Assembly (NCBI GenBank): GCA_030741055.1
Contig: JASLWC010000009.1
Location: forward strand, 1 to 37,798
Length of the DNA: 37,798 bases
Source: Prochlorococcaceae cyanobacterium ETNP18_MAG_14
Lineage (GTDB): Bacteria > Cyanobacteriota > Cyanobacteriia > PCC-6307 > Cyanobiaceae
Direction of reading: 5' to 3'
Under the pieces are notes generated by a model. The model was not told where the DNA came from. It saw only the letters and a list, made by a program, of their open reading frames with translations, and made no database searches. The position numbers and the translations under genes are program-made. This document shows positions 27,161-34,750 of this stretch, one piece after another (positions within the stretch are counted from its first letter, which is position 1; each line of letters begins with the position of its first letter).

Positions 27161-28058
27161 CTCCAGCCTGATCAAGAATCTGGGGGATACGCTGTTCGGC
27201 TTTAACAGCCATTAAATGAACACCCTGGGTAATAGCCAAGTAACTCTTGACCTGCTCAGCAGCAATTGCAATACCCTCCGCCGCTGGATCAAGCGCTTCA
27301 TCCAGCCGAGCTATCAATGACTCAGGAATACATGCTCCAGGTACAACCCGATTAATGAACAGAGCATTACGAGCTGATTTCAGCAAAAACACTCCCGCCA
27401 GCACAGGCAAGCCGAGAGGATTGGCCACCTGATTGCAAAAGAACTCGAGCACAGCGGCTTCCATCACCATTTGAGTCTGAAGAAAACGGGCACCAGCCTC
27501 CTTCTTTCGTTCCAGACGACGACGCAGACCACTCAAACTCTGGCAATTGGGATCAGCAGCGGCGCCAGCGAACAACGCAGTAGCTCCATCAGGTAGGAGA
27601 CCCGAAACGGGATCCTCAGCACGATTAAGGGCAGTCACCTGGCCAAGTAATTTCACCGACTCGTAGTCATGCACAGGTCGCGCTTCAGGTTGATCCCCAA
27701 CCCTGACCGGATCACCTGTGAGACAAAGCAGGTTACGAATACCCAGGGCATGTGCTCCCAACAGATCAGATTGCAGAGCTATACGATTGCGATCACGGCA
27801 AGCAAGCTGCAAAATTGGCTCCAAGCCGGCATCTAGTAGCAAACGGCAGAGAGCAAGGCTGCTCATACGCATTACTGCACGGCTGCCATCCGTGACATTG
27901 ATGGCATGAACCAAACCTTTCAAACCCTGGGCCATGGTTAAGGCATGGGAAGGATCCGCACCGCGAGGGGGCATGATCTCTGCAGTAATGGTCACAGCCC
28001 CGGCCTCAATGGAGCGCTGCAAAGCTGAACTCAAATCCCAATCCCCTTCACTAACCAA
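27141..28058 (-). CDS. metF: Methylenetetrahydrofolate reductase
   Basis: A 305-residue FAD-dependent TIM-barrel enzyme that reduces 5,10-methylene- to 5-methyl-tetrahydrofolate for methionine synthesis. Motifs include ITAEIMPPRGAD near the start, AINVTDGSRAVMRMSS, LQLACRDRNRIALQSDLLGAHALGI and NLLCLTGDPV, then FLQTQMVMEAAVLEFF. It resembles the cyanobacterial group. The start is TTG at 28058; a TAG stop lies directly upstream in frame, so no longer form exists, and the next start would cut the first strand. It is divergent from the PedR-like gene (63 bases). Confidence 0.9.
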   Translation of the reverse strand: MVSEGDWDLSSALQRSIEAGAVTITAEIMPPRGADPSHALTMAQGLKGLVHAINVTDGSRAVMRMSSLALCRLLLDAGLEPILQLACRDRNRIALQSDLLGAHALGIRNLLCLTGDPVRVGDQPEARPVHDYESVKLLGQVTALNRAEDPVSGLLPDGATALFAGAAADPNCQSLSGLRRRLERKKEAGARFLQTQMVMEAAVLEFFCNQVANPLGLPVLAGVFLLKSARNALFINRVVPGACIPESLIARLDEALDPAAEGIAIAAEQVKSYLAITQGVHLMAVKAEQRIPQILDQAGVSLELV

Positions 28059-28121
28059 CTATGAGGGATCGATTGCCCTAAATCTGCGTAAGATGACAAG
28101 AGATCAGGAATAGGGGAGGAA

Positions 28122-28400
28122 ATGGTCACAGGCGATGTCCCCAGTTCAGTTCATATTTCCCTCTCCGCAAGGGAAATGGAAATCATTGTCCTGGTTGCCG
28201 ATGGTCTAACCAACCAGGAAATCGCTGAAAAGCTCACTATCAGCAAGCGAACTGTAGACAATCATGTCAGCAACATGTTCACCAAAACCGGTTCAAAAAA
28301 CCGGGTGGCTCTTCTGAATTGGGCCATGGATCACGGCAAAATCTGCCGCGATGGATTTAATTGCTGCTCCCTACCCAACGGCTCCGGCGCTGATTCCTAA
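28122..28400 (+). CDS. Small LuxR-type regulator, PedR-like
   Basis: A 92-residue protein that is little more than a GerE/LuxR helix-turn-helix (about 12-72): LSAREMEIIVLVADGLTNQEIAEKL, then SKRTVDNHVSNMFTKTGSKNRVALL. There is no receiver domain. The tail carries Cys75, Cys81 and Cys82 (GKICRDGFNCCSLP). This matches PedR (Ssl0564 in Synechocystis), a constitutive activator that loses activity when photosynthetic electron flow reduces it via thioredoxin. Conserved cysteines therefore suggest redox control here as well. It is divergent from metF, and its last 44 bases lie opposite a small minus-strand gene. Confidence 0.85.
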   Translation: MVTGDVPSSVHISLSAREMEIIVLVADGLTNQEIAEKLTISKRTVDNHVSNMFTKTGSKNRVALLNWAMDHGKICRDGFNCCSLPNGSGADS

Positions 28401-28542
28401 ACGCAACAACAACTGGCTCTGTTATAGGCAAAAGAGAGCATCCAGCGACCTCTAGTTCAAACAACTCGGCGTAGGCCATACAAACCTCACGATCGCGGCA
28501 AGTGACGCGGAGAATGCCATCGGTGTCATACAAACCAAGCAC
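28357..28542 (-). CDS. Small conserved-looking hypothetical protein with three cysteines
   Basis: A 61-residue ORF starting GTG at 28542. A good Shine-Dalgarno, GGGAGG, lies 6 bases upstream of the start. The sequence MLGLYDTDGILRVTCRDREVC starts the protein (first 20 residues shown in part: MLGLYDTDGILRVTCRDRE), then an AYAELFELE segment and CSLLP. Cys15, 21 and 35 stand out for such a short protein. It looks like a compact alpha/beta fold and I believe similar short proteins exist in marine cyanobacteria, but I cannot name a family. The basic C-terminal 14 residues are encoded opposite the end of the PedR-like gene. Function unknown. Confidence 0.65.
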   Translation of the reverse strand: MLGLYDTDGILRVTCRDREVCMAYAELFELEVAGCSLLPITEPVVVAFRNQRRSRWVGSSN

Positions 28543-28632
28543 AACTTGCCTCCCGCAGCCTCAACTGCCCGAGCAGCCAGCCCATCTGGCTTGAACTATA
28601 AAGAAATCCTAAAGGAGCATGGGTTGTTTTGG

Positions 28633-29133
28633 CTAACCCAAGGAGTAATAAAGGCGCTTCTCTAGGGACCATTGATTAATTGGCGTGTGTGCCAGCGCTG
28701 CATTGCTCCATTGAGAAGCACTAGTCACCTCCTCCCCGCACCAATTGGGAACCTGTAAAGGCTCCTCAGCGCAGGGAAGTTCCACCTCGGCCAGCACAAG
28801 AGGAGAATTCTCAGCTTCAAAACAATCAACAACCCAATCGCCGCCATCGAGGCTCAGTTTGTAACGCGTCTTGGTGAGCCGATGAGGGGCCAAGCCCCAA
28901 AGGGCTTCTGCGTCTACCAGTGGAATCAAGTATTCGAACTCATGGCGAGCAATTCCCTCAGCAGGGGCCTTAAGGGTTAGCCAAGCCTGATCCATCGCAA
29001 TGATCCTGATCCTGACGGTAAATCCATGCAGGCTTGCGGCTAGGTAACCCTGGCGTAAAGGTTGAGCCGGCCCCGCCAAAGCCCGCCACTCTTCTCCAGT
29101 AACCAAAAATCGCCTCTCTATCTCCAAGCCCAT
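28633..29133 (-). CDS. CYTH domain protein (probable inorganic triphosphatase)
   Basis: A 166-residue CYTH fold (triphosphate tunnel metalloenzyme). The N-terminal signature EIERRFLV (4-11) gives the E-x-E-x-R form, with Arg where many members have Lys. Alternating charged strands follow: FTVRIRI, AWLTLKAPAEG, HEFEYLIPL, TKTRYKLSLDGGDWVVDCFE and LVLAEVELP, as expected for an eight-stranded tunnel. Bacterial single-domain relatives hydrolyse tripolyphosphate or make cAMP; tripolyphosphatase is more likely. It follows nadK after 20 bases, an association seen in other cyanobacteria as far as I recall. A hairpin with stems 28620-28625 and 28635-28640 overlaps its stop and could be a weak terminator. 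Confidence 0.85.
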   Translation of the reverse strand: MGLEIERRFLVTGEEWRALAGPAQPLRQGYLAASLHGFTVRIRIIAMDQAWLTLKAPAEGIARHEFEYLIPLVDAEALWGLAPHRLTKTRYKLSLDGGDWVVDCFEAENSPLVLAEVELPCAEEPLQVPNWCGEEVTSASQWSNAALAHTPINQWSLEKRLYYSLG

Positions 29134-29153
29134 CGCACTCAGCCAGAGGATGG

Positions 29154-30086
29154 TTAACTATTGAGCAAACTGCCCGCCCAGTGCAACTTATGGGTGAGCG
29201 TTCGGTAGTAAGAGGGACTCTGTTCAAGGACCACCATCAATGCATGGTGACGCGCCCTCTGAACTACACAACCCTCTCCAGGCTCAAGCAAAGCCCCACT
29301 AGAACCATCTTTCCATAGCTTTACCCGGCGAGTGCTATCCCTTGGCAGGCCGATCACCAGCCGTGAAGCTGGAGGCACGATGACCGGACGACTGGAAAGG
29401 CTCATCGGGCAAATTGGACTAACGACTATGGCATCGATACCAGGATGAAGAATCGGCCCACCAGAAGCCATGGCATAGCCAGTTGACCCTGTTGGCGTAG
29501 CCAAAATCAAGCCATCACCGCGATAATGATCGACGACCTCACCATCGATTTCGAGTTCAAGAGTGCAGGTCGGCGATACCTCATCTCGATAGGGCCGCAA
29601 ATAAAAATCATTCAAAGCCCAGTGCGGCGACTGATTGCCATTGAGATCTTGTAGTGACGCGGTAGATCGAGTGGATCGCTTTGCATTGGAGCGTCTATCC
29701 ACAGCGGCCCGCAACATCATCCGACGCTCCAATGCAAAGCGATCCTGCGACAGTCGCTGCCAAAGCTTTTCGCCACTAAGCAAACGGCGATCATGGGTGA
29801 GAAAACCTAAATGCCCGCCGACGTTGAAGCTGAGGATAGGGACATCATGAACAGCAAGATGGCGAGCCGCACCAAGCACCGTGCCATCTCCACCAAGCAC
29901 AACAGCCAAATCAGGCAGCCCTGCTTCTGAAGCCAACAAATCCGGGAAAGGATTGGCGTTGACGCCACTCATGGCAACAACTACTTTCGCTCCCAGCGCT
30001 TGAAGCTCCTCCTCACAACGAGATGCTTCGCAATGCGCAGGCTGGCTTTCTGCCCGATAGATCACCCAGACCAGATCGAGACGCAT
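29154..30086 (-). CDS. nadK: NAD kinase
   Basis: A 310-residue NAD kinase that makes NADP from NAD and ATP. The catalytic GGDG is at 65-68, then [11 protein letters not shown] (88-98), and the second block [26 protein letters not shown] (190-215 region). A strong Shine-Dalgarno (GGAGGAG) lies 8 bases before the ATG, in the 15-base gap after ndhE. Odd point: residues 115-122 (DRFALERR, part of the conserved scaffold) and 131-138 (RRSNAKRS) are encoded by the two arms of a perfect 23-bp inverted repeat, so the linker before [14 protein letters not shown] seems to contain an inverted copy of the coding strand. The catalytic parts look intact. Confidence 0.93.
   Translation of the reverse strand: MRLDLVWVIYRAESQPAHCEASRCEEELQALGAKVVVAMSGVNANPFPDLLASEAGLPDLAVVLGGDGTVLGAARHLAVHDVPILSFNVGGHLGFLTHDRRLLSGEKLWQRLSQDRFALERRMMLRAAVDRRSNAKRSTRSTASLQDLNGNQSPHWALNDFYLRPYRDEVSPTCTLELEIDGEVVDHYRGDGLILATPTGSTGYAMASGGPILHPGIDAIVVSPICPMSLSSRPVIVPPASRLVIGLPRDSTRRVKLWKDGSSGALLEPGEGCVVQRARHHALMVVLEQSPSYYRTLTHKLHWAGSLLNS
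29673..29745. repeat. Perfect 23-bp inverted repeat inside nadK
   Basis: The arm at 29673-29695 (starts GGATCGCTTTGC, ends GGAGCGTC) is the exact reverse complement of 29723-29745. The spacer is 27 bases. Neither side can be extended by another matching base. Both arms are read in frame in nadK. The mRNA could form a long hairpin within the coding region. The most likely origin is an inverted duplication by template switching during replication; an operator role is less likely inside a gene. Confidence 0.95.
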
Positions 30087-30101
30087 AGTGTCGACTCCTC
30101 C

Positions 30102-30431
30102 TTACCAGCGCAGAAGATTGAAGCGCTCCATATCAACCGTGACGCGATTGCGATACAAAGAAAGGAGAATCGCCAAACCCACCGCCGCCTCTGCTGCTGC
30201 AACAGTGATTACAAACACAGCGAATACCTGACCACGAATCAGATCACCATCGATATATGAAGAGAAAGCCATCAGATTGATATTCACCGCATTGAGCATC
30301 AGCTCAATGCTCATCAAAACCCTTACTGCATTGCGGCTATTGATCAGCCCCCATACTCCGATGCAAAAGAGCAACGCAGCAAGCAAAAGGAAAGCCTGAA
30401 GAGGAACAAGGCCGGACGAAGGCTCGGGCAT
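30102..30431 (-). CDS. ndhE: NAD(P)H-quinone oxidoreductase subunit 4L
   Basis: A 109-residue membrane subunit with three transmembrane helices (about 9-29, 37-57, 70-92). Family marks are [25 protein letters not shown] (28-52 region), the buried Glu in [10 protein letters not shown], and the ending [20 protein letters not shown] at 30473 overlapping the ndhG stop (TTGA) would add 14 residues, but the homologues begin close to the first helix, so ATG at 30431 is preferred. It lies between ndhG and nadK in the ndhA-I-G-E array. Confidence 0.92.
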   Translation of the reverse strand: MPEPSSGLVPLQAFLLLAALLFCIGVWGLINSRNAVRVLMSIELMLNAVNINLMAFSSYIDGDLIRGQVFAVFVITVAAAEAAVGLAILLSLYRNRVTVDMERFNLLRW

Positions 30432-30469
30432 GGGATCAATCAGTGAAAAAGTAAAGAAACCTGAGCGAG

Positions 30470-31072
30470 TCAAGACGTGGACTTGTCGATGAGCAGAGGT
30501 GTTTGCGGCTTCTCGACCAGAACCTGATTCACAGCATCACCTGTACCAACATCAGCCTCAAGCACATCTCGACGGGCTAAAACTATGGCGCCAATCATTG
30601 CCATCAGCAAAAGCACTGAGGCCAACTCAAAAGGCAGAAGGTAATCGGTAAATAGATGTTCACCAATTCGCTCGGTAGCCCCTACTCCAATAGCGGCAGG
30701 GCCCGGCACTGCCCAAGGGGTTGTTAAAGCCACACGAATGAGCAGAGCAAGTAAACCTAAGCAAACTCCTCCTGAGAGCAGCCTTCTCAAAGCCAAACCC
30801 TCGATGGGTTTGAGATCTTCGCGCTTGTTCACCAACATGATCGCAAAGAGAATCAACACGTTGACTGCACCCACATAAACCAGCACCTGTGCCGCCGCAA
30901 CAAAACTGGCATTAAGCAACAGATAGAGACCAGCCACAGCCATAAATACACCTCCAAGCAAGAAGGCGGAATAGACAATGTTGGCTAGTAAAACGACACC
31001 AAGACTGCCGAGAACCACCACTGCCCCAAGGATCAAGAAACAGATCAGTTCTGTGGAGTTTGCAATAGTCAT
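30470..31072 (-). CDS. ndhG: NAD(P)H-quinone oxidoreductase subunit 6
   Basis: A 200-residue membrane subunit with five hydrophobic helices in the first 165 residues. Typical segments are [56 protein letters not shown] (55-90 region) and [22 protein letters not shown]. This is the NuoJ/ND6 type with its pi-bulge helix. The polar tail (about 170-200) is variable. The ATG overlaps the ndhI stop (ATGA), indicating coupled translation. Confidence 0.93.
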   Translation of the reverse strand: MTIANSTELICFLILGAVVVLGSLGVVLLANIVYSAFLLGGVFMAVAGLYLLLNASFVAAAQVLVYVGAVNVLILFAIMLVNKREDLKPIEGLALRRLLSGGVCLGLLALLIRVALTTPWAVPGPAAIGVGATERIGEHLFTDYLLPFELASVLLLMAMIGAIVLARRDVLEADVGTGDAVNQVLVEKPQTPLLIDKSTS

Positions 31073-31725
31073 CCTGCGGACTGTTCTCCATCAGGGCCAT
31101 CCTGCACCGATTCTCCCCCATCCCCTAGAGGAGAATCTTTCGATCGGCTAAGAGTCTTAAGCACCTCAGCAGGCAACTTTCCCGCCCGAGGTTGATTAGC
31201 AGAAACATCATGGGGATCCATCAAGCCTTTGGGGAGATAGGCCAACTCACGCAAAGGCTGCACAGAAGGATCCGTAGTCACACTGGTTGGCAGACGGCCC
31301 AAGGCAACATTGTCGTAGTTAAGGCTGTGCCGGTCAAATGCGGCAAGCTCATATTCCTCTGTCATCGATAGACAATTTGTAGGGCAGTACTCCACACAGT
31401 TGCCACAAAAGATGCAAACACCGAAATCAATGGAGTAATTACGTAGCTCCTTTTTCTTGGTCTCCTTATTCATTACCCAGTCCACCACCGGCAGGTTGAT
31501 GGGGCATACCCTGACGCAAACTTCACAGGCGATGCATTTATCGAACTCGTAGTGAATCCGACCGCGATAACGCTCTGAGGGGATGAGCTTCTCGTAGGGA
31601 TACTGCACCGTGATCGGCCGCCGGCGCAGGTGATCAAATGTGACCGAAAGACCTTGGGCCAGATAGTTCGCTGCATCTACCGCTTCGCGGGTGTAATCAG
31701 CGACTTTCTTGAGGAACCCGAACAT
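31069..31725 (-). CDS. ndhI: NAD(P)H-quinone oxidoreductase subunit I (8Fe ferredoxin-like)
   Basis: A 218-residue subunit with two 4Fe-4S motifs: Cys64, 67, 70 and 74 ([12 protein letters not shown]), and Cys104, 107, 110 and 114 ([12 protein letters not shown]). It carries electrons from the peripheral arm toward the quinone site of NDH-1 at the membrane surface. The N-terminus has an amphipathic helix ([19 protein letters not shown]). After the second cluster there is a polar C-terminal extension rich in Ser, Gly and Asp that is probably disordered. It overlaps ndhG by 4 bases and follows ndhA after 114 bases, which include a short TAGGCA/TGCCTA inverted repeat at 31791-31806. Confidence 0.95.
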   Translation of the reverse strand: MFGFLKKVADYTREAVDAANYLAQGLSVTFDHLRRRPITVQYPYEKLIPSERYRGRIHYEFDKCIACEVCVRVCPINLPVVDWVMNKETKKKELRNYSIDFGVCIFCGNCVEYCPTNCLSMTEEYELAAFDRHSLNYDNVALGRLPTSVTTDPSVQPLRELAYLPKGLMDPHDVSANQPRAGKLPAEVLKTLSRSKDSPLGDGGESVQDGPDGEQSAG

Positions 31726-31839
31726 GCGAACTGAGCCTATGAGAGGCCCACTAGGAGCATGGGCAGATCTTACAAGCTTTTTGGTCAGCGTAGGCAGAAT
31801 TGCCTAGCGAACTTGCCATATTGAGGACCTTCCGCTGCG

Positions 31840-32994
31840 TCAACCACCAAAAGCGAACGGAAAGACCAACTTGAGTGCAGCAGTAGCAAGCAGATTCACG
31901 AGGGCAATCGGCAGGAGAAACTTCCAACCCAAATCAAGCAACTGATCAATGCGCACCCTCGGCGTGGTCCAGCGCAGCAAGATTGCCAAAAACACCAACA
32001 AGTAAGTCTTTAGCACCGTCATCACGATGCCAACAGAGCCAGTAATTACCTGCACCAAGGGAGCATCAACCGACTGCCCCAACCAGCCGACCAACCATTC
32101 CACTGGAATAGGAAAGCCCCAACCGCCCAGATAGAGCACTGAGACCAGCAAAGAAGAAAGCACCAGGTTGATGTAACTACCCAGATAAAAAAGTGCAAAC
32201 TTCATCCCGGCGTACTCGGTCTGATAGCCAGCTACCAACTCTTCCTCGGCCTCGGGAAGGTCGAAAGGAAGTCGTTCGCATTCAGCCAAGGCACAGATCC
32301 AAAAGATCAAAAAGCCCACAGGCTGACGCCAGACATTCCAACTGAGCACGCCTGCGCCATTCTGTTGGTCAACAATGTCGACCGTACTAAGTGAATTACT
32401 CATCATCACCACTGCCAAAACAGCCAAGGCAAGTGGGATTTCATAACTAATCGATTGAGCAGCAGCCCTAAGCCCACCGAGAAGCGAGTACTTGTTATTG
32501 GAGGCATATCCACTCATCAACAAGCCAATGGGCTGAATGCTGCTGAGGGAGATCCAGAGGAAAATCCCTACTCCCACGTTGCTGATTAACAGATTCTGAC
32601 CAAACGGCACAATCAGCCAGGAGAGAATCACAGGCACCAGCACCAACACTGGGCCAAGAGTGAACAGCAGACCATCAGCCCTGACGGGAATCACGTCTTC
32701 TTTCACCAGCAGCTTCAAGCCATCGGCCATCGGCTGCAGAACGCCAAGAGCTCCTGCATATTCGGGTCCGATCCGCTGCTGAGCAGCCGCGGAAATCTTC
32801 CGCTCCAACCAAACTGTCACCAATACACCCACCACGGCCGCAACCAACACCAACAACATTGGCAACGGCAACCAGAGCAGATGGGCAACCTGAGGAGAGA
32901 TACCCAGCCCTTGCAAAAACTGGCTAAAGCTCAACTCCAGATCAAGCCCAGAACTCACCAAGCCTGTGGCAGCGTTGGCAAAGGTAGTCACCAT
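31840..32994 (-). CDS. ndhA: NAD(P)H-quinone oxidoreductase subunit 1
   Basis: A 384-residue membrane subunit with eight helices that forms the quinone chamber with the peripheral arm. Signatures are [38 protein letters not shown] (60-97 region), [26 protein letters not shown] (238-263 region) and [23 protein letters not shown] near the end. The start is ATG at 32994. About 40 polar or weakly hydrophobic residues precede the first helix. It follows gltA by 39 bases that carry a short tandem repeat, so gltA and ndhA are likely in the same transcript. Confidence 0.95.
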   Translation of the reverse strand: MVTTFANAATGLVSSGLDLELSFSQFLQGLGISPQVAHLLWLPLPMLLVLVAAVVGVLVTVWLERKISAAAQQRIGPEYAGALGVLQPMADGLKLLVKEDVIPVRADGLLFTLGPVLVLVPVILSWLIVPFGQNLLISNVGVGIFLWISLSSIQPIGLLMSGYASNNKYSLLGGLRAAAQSISYEIPLALAVLAVVMMSNSLSTVDIVDQQNGAGVLSWNVWRQPVGFLIFWICALAECERLPFDLPEAEEELVAGYQTEYAGMKFALFYLGSYINLVLSSLLVSVLYLGGWGFPIPVEWLVGWLGQSVDAPLVQVITGSVGIVMTVLKTYLLVFLAILLRWTTPRVRIDQLLDLGWKFLLPIALVNLLATAALKLVFPFAFGG

Positions 32995-33008
32995 GATGAT
33001 GGCTTAGA

Positions 33009-33038
33009 TAGCTGCAACTTAGGTAGATGCAACTTAGG
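33009..33038. repeat. Two tandem 15-bp units between gltA and ndhA
   Basis: TAGCTGCAACTTAGG (33009-33023) is followed directly by TAGATGCAACTTAGG (33024-33038), with one difference. The second copy covers the gltA stop codon. This looks like slippage or a small tandem duplication; nothing suggests a function. Confidence 0.8.
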
Positions 33039-34248
33039 CGCCCGCAGAAGTGGGACGATCCTCGCCAGGGATCCAAGCCCTAGCTTGGGCACCGGTATAA
33101 ATCTGCGAAGGCCTGAAAATCCGATTAGCGCCGAGTTGCTCTCGCCAATGAGCTAACCAGCCCGCCACCCTGGAAATTGCAAACACAGGAGTGAACAAAT
33201 CGCGGGGAATTCCGAGTTTGCGATACACCAAACCGGAGTAGAAGTCGACATTGGGATAGATGCCTTTAGGGCCTAAACGGCTGGCAGCCTCATGCTCCAA
33301 AGCCCTAGCTACGTCATACATCTCATCTTTACCAAATCTGGCGAACAACTCTTCTGCAAGGCCCTGAAGAATCACCGCACGAGGATCCTTGACCCGATAT
33401 TCACGATGACCAAAGCCCATTATCTTGCGCTTGCAAGCAATGGCTTCATCTAAATATTCACCAGCTCGTTGTGGGCTGCCAATCTCTTCGAGCATCGCCA
33501 AAACATCCTCATTAGCCCCGCCATGCAAAGGTCCTGCAAGGGTGCCCACAGCAGAGGCCACAACCGCATAAGGATCAGTGAGAGTACTCGCGGTTACTCG
33601 AGCACTAAAAGTACTGGCATTAAGGCTGTGTTCCGCATGCAGGATCAAACAACGATCAAAGATCCTGGCCGCCAAAGGATCCGGCTCACGCTCAGTAAGC
33701 ATGTAAAGGAAATTGGACGAATACGCCAGGTCATCACGAGGCTGAATGGGATCTTGACCTTTACGAATCAACTTAAAGGCCGCCACCATCGTGGGGATCT
33801 TGGCAATCAGCCTCACTACGGCTTCATAGACGTACTTAGGGTTATCAATTGCCCGACGGGAATAGAAAAGCCCCAGGGATGCCGCACTGGATTGCAGCGC
33901 ATCCATCGGGTGCCCCGTAGCAGGGAAACACTTCATCATGTCCCTTACCCGGAAACTCACCCGCCGGTGCATCTGCACCTCAGCCTCGAAATCTCGGAGT
34001 TGCTTTGGGCTGGGTAGCTCACCCCAAATCAATAGATAGGTGGTCTCCAAAAAAGTGCTGTGAGCGGCAAGGTCCTCAACGGGATAACCCCGATAAGTGA
34101 GGCTCCCCTGCAAGCCATCAATGTCACAGATGGCGGACTGGGTAACAGGTACTCCCTCCAACCCAGGACGAAACACGATGCCACTGCGATCGTGGAGAAT
34201 CTCACCAGCCTGCTCCTGCCCCAACGCCTGTTTACGACTACTTGGCAA
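33034..34248 (-). CDS. gltA: Citrate synthase
   Basis: A 404-residue type I/hexameric-like citrate synthase that joins acetyl-CoA and oxaloacetate. The catalytic residues are His242 (GPLHGGANE), His281 (GFGHREYRVKDPR) and Asp335 (YPNVDFYSG), with HAEHSLNAS at 204-212 also conserved. In cyanobacteria it feeds 2-oxoglutarate for ammonium assimilation. The start is TTG at 34248 (MPSSRKQALG); no ATG gives a full N-terminus. sixA ends 1 base upstream and ndhA starts 39 bases downstream on the same strand. Confidence 0.95.
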   Translation of the reverse strand: MPSSRKQALGQEQAGEILHDRSGIVFRPGLEGVPVTQSAICDIDGLQGSLTYRGYPVEDLAAHSTFLETTYLLIWGELPSPKQLRDFEAEVQMHRRVSFRVRDMMKCFPATGHPMDALQSSAASLGLFYSRRAIDNPKYVYEAVVRLIAKIPTMVAAFKLIRKGQDPIQPRDDLAYSSNFLYMLTEREPDPLAARIFDRCLILHAEHSLNASTFSARVTASTLTDPYAVVASAVGTLAGPLHGGANEDVLAMLEEIGSPQRAGEYLDEAIACKRKIMGFGHREYRVKDPRAVILQGLAEELFARFGKDEMYDVARALEHEAASRLGPKGIYPNVDFYSGLVYRKLGIPRDLFTPVFAISRVAGWLAHWREQLGANRIFRPSQIYTGAQARAWIPGEDRPTSAGA

Positions 34249-34249
34249 C

Positions 34250-34750
34250 TTAAACGGAACAGGGCAATAACAAACCAGGCCTCAATAACACCCGCAACTC
34301 TGCCCGGCCAGCAGGGCTTCGATCCTGCTGTGACCACCTGAGATGGGCAAAACCGGCCTTCTTCAAGACCAGGCAACCCAGCGGGGCACCAAGTAATCGA
34401 GCTGCTAAATGGCTCAAATCAGGTTCATGACCTACCAAAAGACAGCGCCCAAACAATCCTTCAAGCAAAGGCCAAGCATCACCCCCTGGAACCAAGCAAC
34501 TCTCGAATTCCACCTGCTCCGCCAAGCCCGCCTGCTGCGCAAGTTCTGCGGTCTGAGAAGCACGCAGGTAAGGACTACTCAACAGACGATCAGCAGCAAA
34601 GCCAAGACTTCGCAACCGACGGGCAACCTCCATCGTGCGCAGGATCCCTTCATCTGTAAGTGGGCGTAGAGAATCATCAAGGCCATGGCGGCGCTCTTCA
34701 GCGATGCCATGGCGAAATAGGAAAAGATCAACCGAGGTTGAGGCGAACAC
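34250..34750 (-). CDS. sixA: Phosphohistidine phosphatase SixA family
   Basis: A 166-residue histidine-phosphatase (phosphoglycerate mutase superfamily). The catalytic RHG is at 13-15 (VDLFLFRHGIAEER), followed by RPLTDEGILRTMEVARRL, SSPYLRASQTAEL and the second catalytic His in LLVGHEPDLSHLA. SixA in E. coli removes phosphate from His of PTS or histidine-kinase domains; the cyanobacterial target is unknown. The frame is open further upstream, but GTG at 34750 places RHG near the N-terminus as in relatives. This makes a 23-base overlap with the DUF3352 gene. The longer upstream reading is a shadow of that gene. Confidence 0.85.
   Translation of the reverse strand: MFASTSVDLFLFRHGIAEERRHGLDDSLRPLTDEGILRTMEVARRLRSLGFAADRLLSSPYLRASQTAELAQQAGLAEQVEFESCLVPGGDAWPLLEGLFGRCLLVGHEPDLSHLAARLLGAPLGCLVLKKAGFAHLRWSQQDRSPAGRAELRVLLRPGLLLPCSV

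Noticed and set aside
31791-31806. TAGGCA-GAAT-TGCCTA inverted repeat between ndhA and ndhI
   Set aside because: Six base pairs with no T run; could be chance. Mentioned under ndhI only.
33469-34017. 182-codon plus-strand ORF opposite gltA
   Set aside because: Shadow of citrate synthase; no family resemblance and no ribosome binding site.
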